From JAKSCF01 sp028279945 (GTDB lineage: Bacteria > Bacillota > Clostridia > Peptostreptococcales > JAAYPU01): a DNA stretch of 14,999 nt. The stretch spans positions 1 through 14,999 of the forward strand of contig JANQMT010000009.1 in NCBI GenBank assembly GCA_028279945.1. The letters are read 5' to 3'. Below, one piece after another: positions 1-6,156 of the stretch; position 1 is the first letter of the stretch; every line of letters starts with the position of its first letter. Under the pieces are notes generated by a model. The model searched no databases. It saw only the letters and a list, made by a program, of their open reading frames with translations, and had not been told where the DNA came from. A program made the translations under genes and the position numbers.

Positions 1-6
1 TTAATT

Positions 7-50
7 AAAACCCTGCAATTGATCACAAAGTGGTCAATTGCAGGGTTAAA
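7..50 (-). terminator. Rho-independent terminator of the citDEF-dehydrogenase operon
   Basis: An 18-bp stem pairs 9-26 with 30-47 around an AAA loop, with one G-U wobble when read as minus-strand RNA. On the minus strand the stem is followed by TTTT and then AATTAA. It lies about 40 bases beyond the stop of the dehydrogenase gene, which fits the end of the operon. Confidence 0.85.
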
Positions 51-86
51 CGTACATTTATACCATGCTGAAACAAAAAAATTTAT

Positions 87-1046
87 CTACATATTAACGA
101 CATTCGTTGGTGTATCTTTTATAAAATGCTTCAAATTATCTACAGCGATGTCCATTAATCTTTGCCTTGCTTCCTTAGGTCCCCATGCTATATGTGGTGT
201 AATAATACAGTTATCAACACCAAGCAGTTCATTATCTTTCTCAATAGGTTCTTTTGATACGACATCAAGCGCTGCACCGTAAAGTTTTCCACTTTCAAGA
301 GCATCTTTCAGATCCTTTTCGTTAATTAAAGGCCCTCTTGCAGTGTTAATAATAATAGCACCATTTTTCATTTTAGCTATGGATTCTTTATTGATAATCT
401 CTCTAGTCGAATCAGAAAGTGGACAATGCAAACTAATAACATCAGAACAAGAAAGAACCTTATCAAAAGCAGCATACTTAATAGATTCGTCTTCCAAATC
501 TTTGTTAGCATGATTACTATAAACTAAGACACTCATACCAAAACTTTTGGCGATTTTAGCCGTATTCTGCCCTATTCTTCCAAAACCAATAATTCCCATT
601 GTCTTACCGGCAAGTTCTATTAATGGATAATCCCAAAAACAAAAGTCCTTACAATTTGACCAGCGTCCTGCTTTTACAACATCAGAATGATGCTTAACAT
701 TGTGACATATTTCAAGAAGCAAAGCAAAAACATATTGAGCAACAGCAGCAGTCCCATATGTAGGGATATTACAAACAGGAATATTTTTACTGGCTGCATA
801 TTCAACATCAACAACATTATAACCTGTAGCCAAAACACCTATAAACTTTATATTAGGGCAGCTATCTATTATTGTTTTAGTAATTGGTGTTTTATTGGTG
901 AATATAATTTCTGCATCATCTATCTTATCCATAATTTCACTATTTTCTACTCTGTCATAAACTATAAGATCCCCAAGTTGCGCCATATCATTCCAGGACA
1001 AGTCTCCGGGATTAAGTGCATATCCATCTAAAACGATTATCTTCAT
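87..1046 (-). CDS. D-isomer-specific 2-hydroxyacid dehydrogenase (glycerate dehydrogenase / hydroxypyruvate reductase type)
   Basis: Predicted 319-aa cytoplasmic NAD(P)H-dependent oxidoreductase that interconverts a 2-oxo acid and a D-2-hydroxy acid. The N-terminus, with LDGYALNPGDLSW, is typical of the glycerate dehydrogenase subgroup. The Rossmann motif GFGRIG is at residues 154-159. The catalytic triad of the family is visible: Arg237 (NTARGP), Glu266 (SKEP) and His285 (TPHIAWG). An in-frame ATG at 1097 directly abuts the citF stop, but the start at 1046 has the better ribosome binding site (AGAAGGA, 6 bases upstream) and matches the family N-terminus. It is the last gene of the citDEF operon, so its substrate may be the oxo acid released by the lyase (oxaloacetate, pyruvate or glyoxylate); that link is inference. 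Length is normal (about 315-330 aa). Exact substrate cannot be read from sequence. Confidence 0.9.
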   Translation of the reverse strand: MKIIVLDGYALNPGDLSWNDMAQLGDLIVYDRVENSEIMDKIDDAEIIFTNKTPITKTIIDSCPNIKFIGVLATGYNVVDVEYAASKNIPVCNIPTYGTAAVAQYVFALLLEICHNVKHHSDVVKAGRWSNCKDFCFWDYPLIELAGKTMGIIGFGRIGQNTAKIAKSFGMSVLVYSNHANKDLEDESIKYAAFDKVLSCSDVISLHCPLSDSTREIINKESIAKMKNGAIIINTARGPLINEKDLKDALESGKLYGAALDVVSKEPIEKDNELLGVDNCIITPHIAWGPKEARQRLMDIAVDNLKHFIKDTPTNVVNM

Positions 1047-1097
1047 AACGAATCCTTCTTTCACTAAATTTAAAAATTTGTAATACTTTTTTACCAT

Positions 1098-2513
1098 TTA
1101 TAAAACACCATTAGAAGGCATATAAACTTTATCAATTATATCACCATTCCTATATTCAACCAAACCCACGACTTTATCTGTAAAATCTATTGTTTTTGGT
1201 TTTCCGGCAATTTTTTCTGCCATTGTTTTTAATTCTTCTATATCCATAACCGGTAATTTTAATTCTTTTATCCTTTCCAAAAGGTCCTTTCTTTTGCTGT
1301 TCACAGCTATTCCCTTTTCAGTAACTATAACATCTACTGTATTTCCGGGAGTAACTTTTGTAAAAACCTTATCAACTACTATAGGCAGCCTTGATCTTAA
1401 AAGATTTGTGATTACTATTGATAGTTTTGCGCCTTTTGCTGTATCACTATGTCCACCTGAACCACCCATAATGATTCCATTTGAATCTGTAAGTACGTTA
1501 ACATTGAACTCTGTGTCAATTTGTGTCGCACCCAGTACTACAACATCGAGACTATTAACTGCACAACTTTTTGCATTAGGATTTGCATAGTGGGACGCTG
1601 AAACTTCTAAATGGTTTGGATTCATAGCCAGTGACTTTATTGCATTTAGATCAAAACATTGAACATCTATAATTTTTTCGATTAATCCTTCTTCAAGCAT
1701 TCCAACAAAAAAGCCTGTTATCCCTCCCATACCAAAGCTGCCTTTTATGCCCTTAGATAACATTTTTTCTTTAAGGTAATATGCGGTTGCCAAGGAAGCT
1801 CCTCCTGCTCCCGTCTGAAAGGAAATCCCATCTTTTAACAATCCCGATGCCTCGATTACTTCAGCTGCATTTCTTGCAATCACATGTCCGATTGGGTCTC
1901 TTGTAATCATAGTTGTCCCAGAAACTATACCTTTTGGATCTCCTATAGAGTCTACCTTTACAACCCAATCTACTAAAGTCTCATCTATACTTATAGGCGA
2001 ATTAGGATAAGGTGTCATATAGTCTGTAATTGCAATTACCTTTTTTGCACATCTTGCATCTGCCATAGCATATCCTAGTGAACCACAAGCAGAAGGCCCC
2101 TTTACACCATTAATGTTACCCATTTCATCGGAAGAAGGTGCTCCAATAAAAGCAACATCAATTTTCAAACTACCTTCAAGTATCGCCCTAGGGCGTCCTC
2201 CATGAGTCCTAAATATAACAGGTTCATCTAGGATACCTAAAGAAACTGAAGTAGCAAGAGGTCCAGATATATAATTAGTATCCAAAGCTGTTACTACTCT
2301 ATTGTTTATATGCTTTACTACCTCACCATGTATTGGAAAGAATGCGCTGGCTGCTACTTTTATGTTTTTTATTCCCATCTGTGCAATCTCATCTAAGACC
2401 ATATTTACAACATGATCACCATTCCGCAGATGATGGTGGAATGATACCGCCATTCCGTCTTTCAGTCCACTTAATTCAATGGCTTTTCTAATTGTAGATA
2501 CTACCTTATTCAT
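1098..2513 (-). CDS. citF: Citrate lyase alpha subunit (CitF-type acyl-ACP:substrate transferase)
   Basis: 471-aa transferase subunit of the CitDEF complex. In citrate lyase it swaps the acetyl group on the acyl carrier protein CitD for citrate, giving citryl-ACP plus acetate (EC 2.8.3.10). Recognisable CitF segments include SFHHHLRNGDHVVNMVLDEI near residues 24-43, the MGGSGGHSDTA block at 349-359 and the VTEKGIAVNSKRKDL region near the C-terminus. The start is supported by GGAAGGAG about 9 bases upstream, lying inside the last codons of citE, with only 4 bases between the genes, so translation is probably coupled. Enterobacterial CitF is about 510 aa; this protein begins close to the conserved core and lacks the roughly 35-40-residue N-terminal extension. 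A related acid such as citramalate is a possible substrate instead of citrate. Confidence 0.9.
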   Translation of the reverse strand: MNKVVSTIRKAIELSGLKDGMAVSFHHHLRNGDHVVNMVLDEIAQMGIKNIKVAASAFFPIHGEVVKHINNRVVTALDTNYISGPLATSVSLGILDEPVIFRTHGGRPRAILEGSLKIDVAFIGAPSSDEMGNINGVKGPSACGSLGYAMADARCAKKVIAITDYMTPYPNSPISIDETLVDWVVKVDSIGDPKGIVSGTTMITRDPIGHVIARNAAEVIEASGLLKDGISFQTGAGGASLATAYYLKEKMLSKGIKGSFGMGGITGFFVGMLEEGLIEKIIDVQCFDLNAIKSLAMNPNHLEVSASHYANPNAKSCAVNSLDVVVLGATQIDTEFNVNVLTDSNGIIMGGSGGHSDTAKGAKLSIVITNLLRSRLPIVVDKVFTKVTPGNTVDVIVTEKGIAVNSKRKDLLERIKELKLPVMDIEELKTMAEKIAGKPKTIDFTDKVVGLVEYRNGDIIDKVYMPSNGVL

Positions 2514-2517
2514 AATT

Positions 2518-3372
2518 CTATACTCCTTCCAAGCCTGATAACTTTAAAACTTTATTAGCTCTATTGACTATAGGTGCATCTATCATTTTGCCGTCTAAAG
2601 ATACCACTCCTTTACCTTCTTCTTTTGCTTTTTGTATGGCATTTATTACTTTAAGAGCATAATCAATTTCCTCCTGAGAAGGAGAAAACAACTCCTTTAC
2701 TATGCTGCAATGTCTTGGAGAAATTACGGCTTTTCCACTAAATCCTATGTCCTTAGCAAATTGCACATCTTCCTTCAATCCTTCAAAGTCATCAATATCT
2801 GTAAAAGGTGTATCTATTGCTTCTACCATTGCAGCTGTTGCTGCATTAACAATACGGCTTCTACCATACATAATTTCTACACCCTTTTTAGTTCTTTTTG
2901 CTCCAATATCTGCTGTATAATCCTCTGCACCAAAAAGAACTGCCTTGATCCTAGAACTGCTGTTAAGAATTTCAAAAACATTTTCTATCCCCAATGCAGT
3001 TTCAATTAAGGGTATTATAAAAATATTTCTTGCTATATCTCCTTGTTTATCTAATACCTTTTCTACTGCTTTTATACCTTTTACACTTTCAATTTTGGGG
3101 ACTATTATTCCATCGAGTTTACCTTTCACTATTTCTTTTATATCCTCTTCCCATTCAGAGTACTCTAATGAGTTAATTCTTACTGTCGTTTCACAGTTTC
3201 CATAATCTATATTAATTAAAGCATTTCTTACCAAAATTCTTGCTGAATCCTTTTCTTGTTGAGCAACAGCATCTTCCAAATCAAAAATGATTGAATCAGC
3301 TCCTAATACACCTGCATTTTGAACTATTGCGGGATTGTTTCCCGGTGCGAAAAGCATTGTCGTACGCATCAT
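2518..3372 (-). CDS. citE: Citrate lyase beta subunit (CitE, acyl-ACP lyase)
   Basis: About 284 aa, HpcH/HpaI-CitE TIM-barrel family. It cleaves the 3-hydroxy-acyl thioester on CitD (citryl-ACP to acetyl-ACP and oxaloacetate in citrate lyase) and needs Mg2+. Visible family motifs are MLFAPGNNP near the N-terminus, FDLEDAV at 30-36, an Arg in TVRINS (Arg65), IPLIETALGIENV with Glu124, and LFGAEDYTADIG with Asp151, the last two being the metal-binding region. The reading frame opens at GTG 3378, overlapping the citD stop, but GAGGAG lies directly against that codon. The ATG at 3372 (5 bases after GAGGAG) or 3369 (8 bases) is better placed, and 3372 is used here. Close spacing to citD and citF supports a coupled complex. 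Single CitE-like proteins can act on malyl- or citramalyl-CoA, but the neighbouring citD and citF argue for the ACP-dependent lyase. Confidence 0.92.
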   Translation of the reverse strand: MMRTTMLFAPGNNPAIVQNAGVLGADSIIFDLEDAVAQQEKDSARILVRNALINIDYGNCETTVRINSLEYSEWEEDIKEIVKGKLDGIIVPKIESVKGIKAVEKVLDKQGDIARNIFIIPLIETALGIENVFEILNSSSRIKAVLFGAEDYTADIGAKRTKKGVEIMYGRSRIVNAATAAMVEAIDTPFTDIDDFEGLKEDVQFAKDIGFSGKAVISPRHCSIVKELFSPSQEEIDYALKVINAIQKAKEEGKGVVSLDGKMIDAPIVNRANKVLKLSGLEGV

Positions 3373-3374
3373 TA

Positions 3375-3653
3375 TCACTCCTCTTTATTTCTTATTCTAC
3401 TTAGCGCTGTTTCCACCCTTGATTTTATGGCATAATCCAACGCTCCCCTGTCTTGAATAAGTATTAATGAATCCTCAAGCTCTGACTCATTTAGAACTTC
3501 CATAACTATATCTCTAATTCTATCTCCATATTGTTTTTTCACGATACTATTAATCTCTAACTTTAATCCTTCTCCTTCCGTTAAGGGAGTAATCATTACT
3601 AAAAGATCACTTGACTCAAGACTTCCTGACTTGACCATCTCTTTTACTTTCAT
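3375..3653 (-). CDS. citD: Citrate lyase gamma subunit (CitD acyl carrier protein)
   Basis: 92-aa acyl carrier subunit. In characterised CitD a serine in the GTLESGD motif carries the 2'-(5''-phosphoribosyl)-3'-dephospho-CoA arm; here GSLESSD places that residue at Ser14. The later conserved parts are also present: LEINSIVKKQYGD (residues 32-44) and DRGALDYAIKSRVETAL near the C-terminus. A strong site, GGAGGTGAG, lies 3 bases before the ATG. It is the first gene of the operon, behind a roughly 155-nt leader. The genes that make and attach its prosthetic group (citG, citX) and acetylate it (citC) are not in the window, so the carrier must be modified by products encoded elsewhere, or the system departs from classical citrate lyase. 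Confidence 0.92.
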   Translation of the reverse strand: MKVKEMVKSGSLESSDLLVMITPLTEGEGLKLEINSIVKKQYGDRIRDIVMEVLNESELEDSLILIQDRGALDYAIKSRVETALSRIRNKEE

Positions 3654-3807
3654 TTTCTCACCTCCTAATGACGGGTATTCTCTATTTTAATTTTTTCAAT
3701 ACTTCTACACTATGTAAAGGCAACAGGTTCTTCATAGTCTCATTATATTGTCTAGTAACATTGCAATAGGGTTCTTGCCCTACATATCTTTTTTTTATAT
3801 CAAGTAT
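3654..3807 (-). promoter_or_regulatory. Leader (5' UTR) of the citD operon
   Basis: About 155 nt between the inferred transcription start and citD, without a credible gene. Two weak hairpins can be drawn: TAGGG/CCCTA (3767-3771 with 3778-3782, 6-base loop) and ACTATG/CATAGT (3733-3738 with 3709-3714). A related segment, AAGAACC, occurs twice in the transcript, once in each hairpin region. I do not recognise a known riboswitch class and see no attenuator with a T-run. Confidence 0.35.
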
Positions 3808-3813
3808 GGGTAC

Positions 3814-3842
3814 AATATATCTTGAAAAGATTTTCAAGTCAA
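3814..3842 (-). promoter_or_regulatory. Predicted housekeeping-sigma promoter of citDEF with a palindromic operator in the spacer
   Basis: On the minus strand TTGACT (3842-3837) and TATATT (3819-3814) are separated by exactly 17 bases, a near-consensus vegetative promoter. The 18-bp perfect palindrome CTTGAAAATCTTTTCAAG (3821-3838) fills the spacer and overlaps the -35 box, the usual place for a repressor operator. The start of transcription would be near 3807. Nothing else between the upstream terminator and citD matches as well. Confidence 0.7.
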
Positions 3843-3850
3843 GAACGGTT

Positions 3851-3892
3851 TCTAATTCATTTACATAATAATGTACAAATTATCTAATTCAT
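3851..3892. promoter_or_regulatory. Candidate activator site: 10-bp direct repeats flanking an imperfect palindrome
   Basis: TCTAATTCAT occurs at 3851-3860 and again at 3883-3892, starts 32 bp apart (about three helical turns). Between and overlapping them is the near-palindrome ATTTACATAATAATGTACAAAT (3859-3880). The block ends about 9 bp upstream of the -35 box. Position and phasing resemble an activator-binding region; the factor is unknown. Confidence 0.4.
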
Positions 3893-3925
3893 AAGAAACA
3901 CTTGTAGCGCTTATAATCGTACGCA

Positions 3926-3960
3926 TAAATAAAATAAGCAAGGATCTTGCTTATTTTATT
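3926..3960 (-). terminator. AT-rich terminator after the lipoprotein gene
   Basis: A perfect 15-bp stem pairs 3928-3942 with 3946-3960 around a 3-base loop. Read on the minus strand its 3' arm is the U-rich TTATTTTATT followed by TATG. It lies about 70 bases beyond the stop of the lipoprotein gene and separates it from the citD promoter. Because the plus-strand side also starts from an A/T-rich run, it may work in both directions. Confidence 0.55.
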
Positions 3961-4030
3961 AAAAAACTGTGGATAACTCTATTATTTTAATTGGATTTTT
4001 CAACAGTATATCATCAAGTGTTAATAAAAC

Positions 4031-4750
4031 TTATTTGGATTCAAGCAACTCATCAAGGGGTTCTGCCTCCTCTAGGACAATCTCTTCTTCAAACATAATC
4101 TCTTTCGCTGTAAGGCTTGTTTCTCCTTCTTCCGCATATTCAGCACAAACCATTATTTCCTCACCCACTTGTAAGGATTCTAATTCTAATTGTACGAAAT
4201 TAGTCTTATCCGTAATGGTTATGATATATTCTGTCTCTTCGTCTCTAATCATCAGCTCAGAATTTTCTATATCTATCTTCTGAATAACACCTGTTTTATA
4301 TATACCATGTATTTGGGGATCATAAAATGTACAGTCTGCAACTGCTGGTGAACTTGCTTCATTTACACACACTGCTTCTGCCATACCTTGCATAGGATAC
4401 GATTCATCAATGCCGCCATCAATGATGATTTCCACATAATTGCCGACTTGAAAATCACGGCTGACATCTCGATATCCTATGGCAATGTCCTCCGGCATAT
4501 CCTCAAAAAAGCTAGTAGCATCATCAATGCTTACCCAAATTTGACCTTTAACATTGCTGGCATTGGACTCCACTAAAATACGCTTGCCATCTTCACCTAT
4601 ATCTATTATAGGCCCTGCAACATCTGCTTCTTTTATTTTACTTTGCCCCACGGGCGGATTATCCTCTTCATTACCTTGTTCTATGCCTTCAGGGGTACAA
4701 CCTGCTGTAACGAACATAAAAATTAAACCTATTATTAATATCTTTTTCAT
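4031..4750 (-). CDS. Lipoprotein with a DUF3221/YobA-like domain and a second OB-fold-like domain
   Basis: 239-aa predicted lipoprotein. The signal peptide MKKILIIGLIFMFVTAGC has a clear lipobox, with Cys18 as the lipidated residue. The frame is open for 34 more codons upstream, but GGAGG seven bases before the ATG at 4750 and the lipoprotein signal fix this start. A short acidic spacer follows. The first half (about residues 35-125), with GPIIDIGEDGKRILVES, WVSIDD and a late VGNYVEIIIDG then ESYPMQGMAEA, resembles the DUF3221 (YobA) family of small beta-barrel lipoproteins. The second half (about 140-225), starting at the YKTGVIQKIDIENSELMIRD segment, looks like another small beta-barrel. 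The C-terminus is strongly acidic. Function is unknown; it has no operon partner, with terminators on both sides. Confidence 0.75.
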   Translation of the reverse strand: MKKILIIGLIFMFVTAGCTPEGIEQGNEEDNPPVGQSKIKEADVAGPIIDIGEDGKRILVESNASNVKGQIWVSIDDATSFFEDMPEDIAIGYRDVSRDFQVGNYVEIIIDGGIDESYPMQGMAEAVCVNEASSPAVADCTFYDPQIHGIYKTGVIQKIDIENSELMIRDEETEYIITITDKTNFVQLELESLQVGEEIMVCAEYAEEGETSLTAKEIMFEEEIVLEEAEPLDELLESK

Positions 4751-4828
4751 TTTCTCGCCTCCATATTTTAGATGCTTGATATCAACTTTATATATAAGAC
4801 GATTATCATTAAAAAAAGTTCCATACAT

Positions 4829-4856
4829 TAAAACAGACATGCCGCCCGGCATATCT
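4829..4856 (-). terminator. Terminator after the 8-TM membrane protein gene
   Basis: A 9-bp stem pairs 4835-4843 with 4848-4856 (one G-U wobble in minus-strand RNA) around a GGGC loop, with the GC-rich base at the loop side, followed on the minus strand by GTTTTAA. It starts about 30 bases past the stop at 4888. It lies inside the upstream in-frame extension of the lipoprotein frame, which argues against that extension being coding. Confidence 0.7.
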
Positions 4857-4887
4857 ATAAGTCTTTTAATAATAAAAGTATGGTCTT

Positions 4888-5748
4888 TTATATATTAATA
4901 TTTTTTAATAGTAAAACCATACAAATCGCCATCCATACATTGATGGCAGAAAAAATAATGATTTCGATTAAATTGACTGCTACACCCGCAGATGCCATGC
5001 CTCTAATCATAGCTAAAATGGTAATACCCATTGTAAAACCCTTCATAATGATTATGGAAGACAAAAGGTATCCAAAGGGTTTTCTTCTTATTATCAATAC
5101 CCCTGACAAAATCGCAATAGGAACTATAAAACCTAAATCCAAGCCCTGAATGACTAGTGTTGTATAATGCTCCAACCCTTCCGGAGGGATAGATGGTGTA
5201 TCAGCATTTGTAATTCTTCCAATCCAAAGTAAAGCAATGACAATGCCTAAGGCAATCTGAAAAATACCTAATACCTTTACAGGAAGCCTTTTATTAAAAT
5301 GCTTAGGTAATTGTAAAATGTCAAAAGACATTATGTTTAAAATCAAAGCAAAGAAACTAACTGACATCAATAAAACATAGACCAAAAACAAGGAATTGTA
5401 CATCCATAAAAATACATAAGAAGTATAGGTATATAAAAAATACCCCAATGTACCTGTTAGAAGAAGCTGTCCTCTCAAAGATCCTTTATGGGTTAATAAT
5501 AAAGATATCAAAAGCAGCGGAATACCAAGAATCATAGTAACCATATCCTGAGCTTTGCCCTGAGCTACCATAGAAACAGAATCCCTATGGTAAATACCTT
5601 TTCCGTAGAGCTCTATTTGCTCCCCGTATAAAGATGTAAATATACGATCTCCAAATGTCTCAGAAGAAAATAGTCCTATGGAAGACACTGCTAAAGATAG
5701 AATTCCTATTAATATAACTAAAAGAAGAATTGTTTTCTTATATTTCAT
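4888..5748 (-). CDS. Polytopic membrane protein of unknown function (about 8 TM segments)
   Basis: 286 aa, dominated by hydrophobic segments at roughly residues 6-28, 69-86, 94-115, 117-140, 158-177, 204-220, 225-248 and 258-282. Residues 29-68 form the largest polar stretch, with ETFGDRIF and YGKGIYHRDS; if the first segment leaves the chain outside, this is an extracytoplasmic loop between TM1 and TM2. Short positively charged loops (LPKHFNKRLPVK at 147-158, IRRKPFG at 220-226) suggest cytoplasmic faces. GAGGTG lies about 8 bases upstream of the ATG. It is transcribed alone: a terminator precedes it at 5843-5866 and another follows at 4829-4856. I do not recognise a family and see no catalytic motif. 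A permease or sensory membrane protein is possible, with no evidence for either. Confidence 0.75.
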   Translation of the reverse strand: MKYKKTILLLVILIGILSLAVSSIGLFSSETFGDRIFTSLYGEQIELYGKGIYHRDSVSMVAQGKAQDMVTMILGIPLLLISLLLTHKGSLRGQLLLTGTLGYFLYTYTSYVFLWMYNSLFLVYVLLMSVSFFALILNIMSFDILQLPKHFNKRLPVKVLGIFQIALGIVIALLWIGRITNADTPSIPPEGLEHYTTLVIQGLDLGFIVPIAILSGVLIIRRKPFGYLLSSIIIMKGFTMGITILAMIRGMASAGVAVNLIEIIIFSAINVWMAICMVLLLKNINI

Positions 5749-5835
5749 TGTTTTTTCACCTCATGGCTGTGAAATTATTATTTATAATTTATGATCTCCA
5801 TTAATCGTTGGCCTATCCTCTGTTGTTAAAATCAA

Positions 5836-5866
5836 TAAAAACAAAATCCCACTATTGTGGGATTTT
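5836..5866 (-). terminator. Terminator of the transporter-DUF917-PepV operon
   Basis: A perfect 10-bp stem, AAAATCCCAC (5843-5852) with GTGGGATTTT (5857-5866), 4-base loop. On the minus strand it is followed by GTTTTTATTG. It is the first strong terminator after the gene ending at 5917 and closes the long operon. Confidence 0.8.
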
Positions 5867-5890
5867 GGGCGGCCACGGGGAACCGCCGCT
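5867..5890. repeat. GC-rich palindromic element of the GGGCGG...CCGCC type
   Basis: GGCGG (5868-5872) pairs with CCGCC (5883-5887) across a 10-base loop in otherwise AT-rich DNA, directly between the gene ending at 5917 and its terminator. Its pattern (GTAG-GGCGG-short spacer-CCGCCC) resembles small palindromic intergenic repeats seen in many Firmicute genomes. Only one copy is in this window, so repeat status is inferred. Confidence 0.4.
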
Positions 5891-5916
5891 ACGACTTTAC
5901 AGCATCATATTGGTGC

Positions 5917-6138
5917 TTATAGATCCATATCATTTAAGATATCTCTTAATGATTTTAATTCTTCTGTTGATAGCGTAATGCCTTTTCCCATTTTCTCATG
6001 CTCGGGTGCCCAATCTCTTAAATCATATTTTGGTGCTCTCCCATTCCAGCTTATTAAATTCAATTCTTTCATCCAGCCTTTTGTATTTTCTGACACAACG
6101 CCAACGGTTTCTTGAATCTCATATTTTATATCTGCCAT
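5917..6138 (-). CDS. PC4/YdbC-family ssDNA-binding protein
   Basis: 73 aa, full length for the family. Sequence features match small bacterial PC4-like proteins such as lactococcal YdbC: an N-terminal strand IKYEIQETVGV, the highly conserved ELNLISWNGRAPKYDLRDW (residues 25-43), then PEHEKMGKGITLS and a C-terminal helix (STEELKSLRDILNDM). Characterised members form dimers that bind single-stranded DNA, and sometimes RNA, through a beta-sheet surface and may modulate transcription or replication. GGGAG lies 7 bases upstream of the ATG. The gene starts 18 bases after pepV and is the last of the operon, so it is probably cotranscribed with the hydrolases, although no functional link is obvious. 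It may be a passenger rather than a pathway member. Confidence 0.85.
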   Translation of the reverse strand: MADIKYEIQETVGVVSENTKGWMKELNLISWNGRAPKYDLRDWAPEHEKMGKGITLSTEELKSLRDILNDMDL

Positions 6139-6156
6139 TTTGTTTCTCCCTAATCC

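Noticed and set aside
1047..1097. 17-codon extension of the dehydrogenase starting directly after the citF stop
   Set aside because: The ATG at 1046 has AGAAGGA at the right distance and fits the known N-terminus of the family; coupling at 1097 cannot be fully excluded.
1294..1590. Plus-strand open frames opposite citF, citE, pepV, dppC and dppB
   Set aside because: All lie antisense to well-supported genes, lack ribosome binding sites and show no recognisable protein features.
3742..3770. Second TATAAT hexamer in the citD leader
   Set aside because: No acceptable -35 element at 16-18 bases; the promoter at 3814-3842 is much better.
3760..3790. Possible sigma-54 promoter (GG...GC) before citD
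   Set aside because: The GG and GC elements are 13-14 bases apart instead of 10.
4795..4815. Possible Fur-like box (AATGATAATC) upstream of the lipoprotein gene
   Set aside because: Only about 13 of 19 positions agree with the consensus, the second half-site is poor, and AT-rich DNA gives such matches by chance.
4751..4852. In-frame 34-codon upstream extension of the lipoprotein frame
   Set aside because: It crosses the terminator hairpin at 4829-4856, has no ribosome binding site, and would bury the clear lipoprotein signal peptide starting at 4750.
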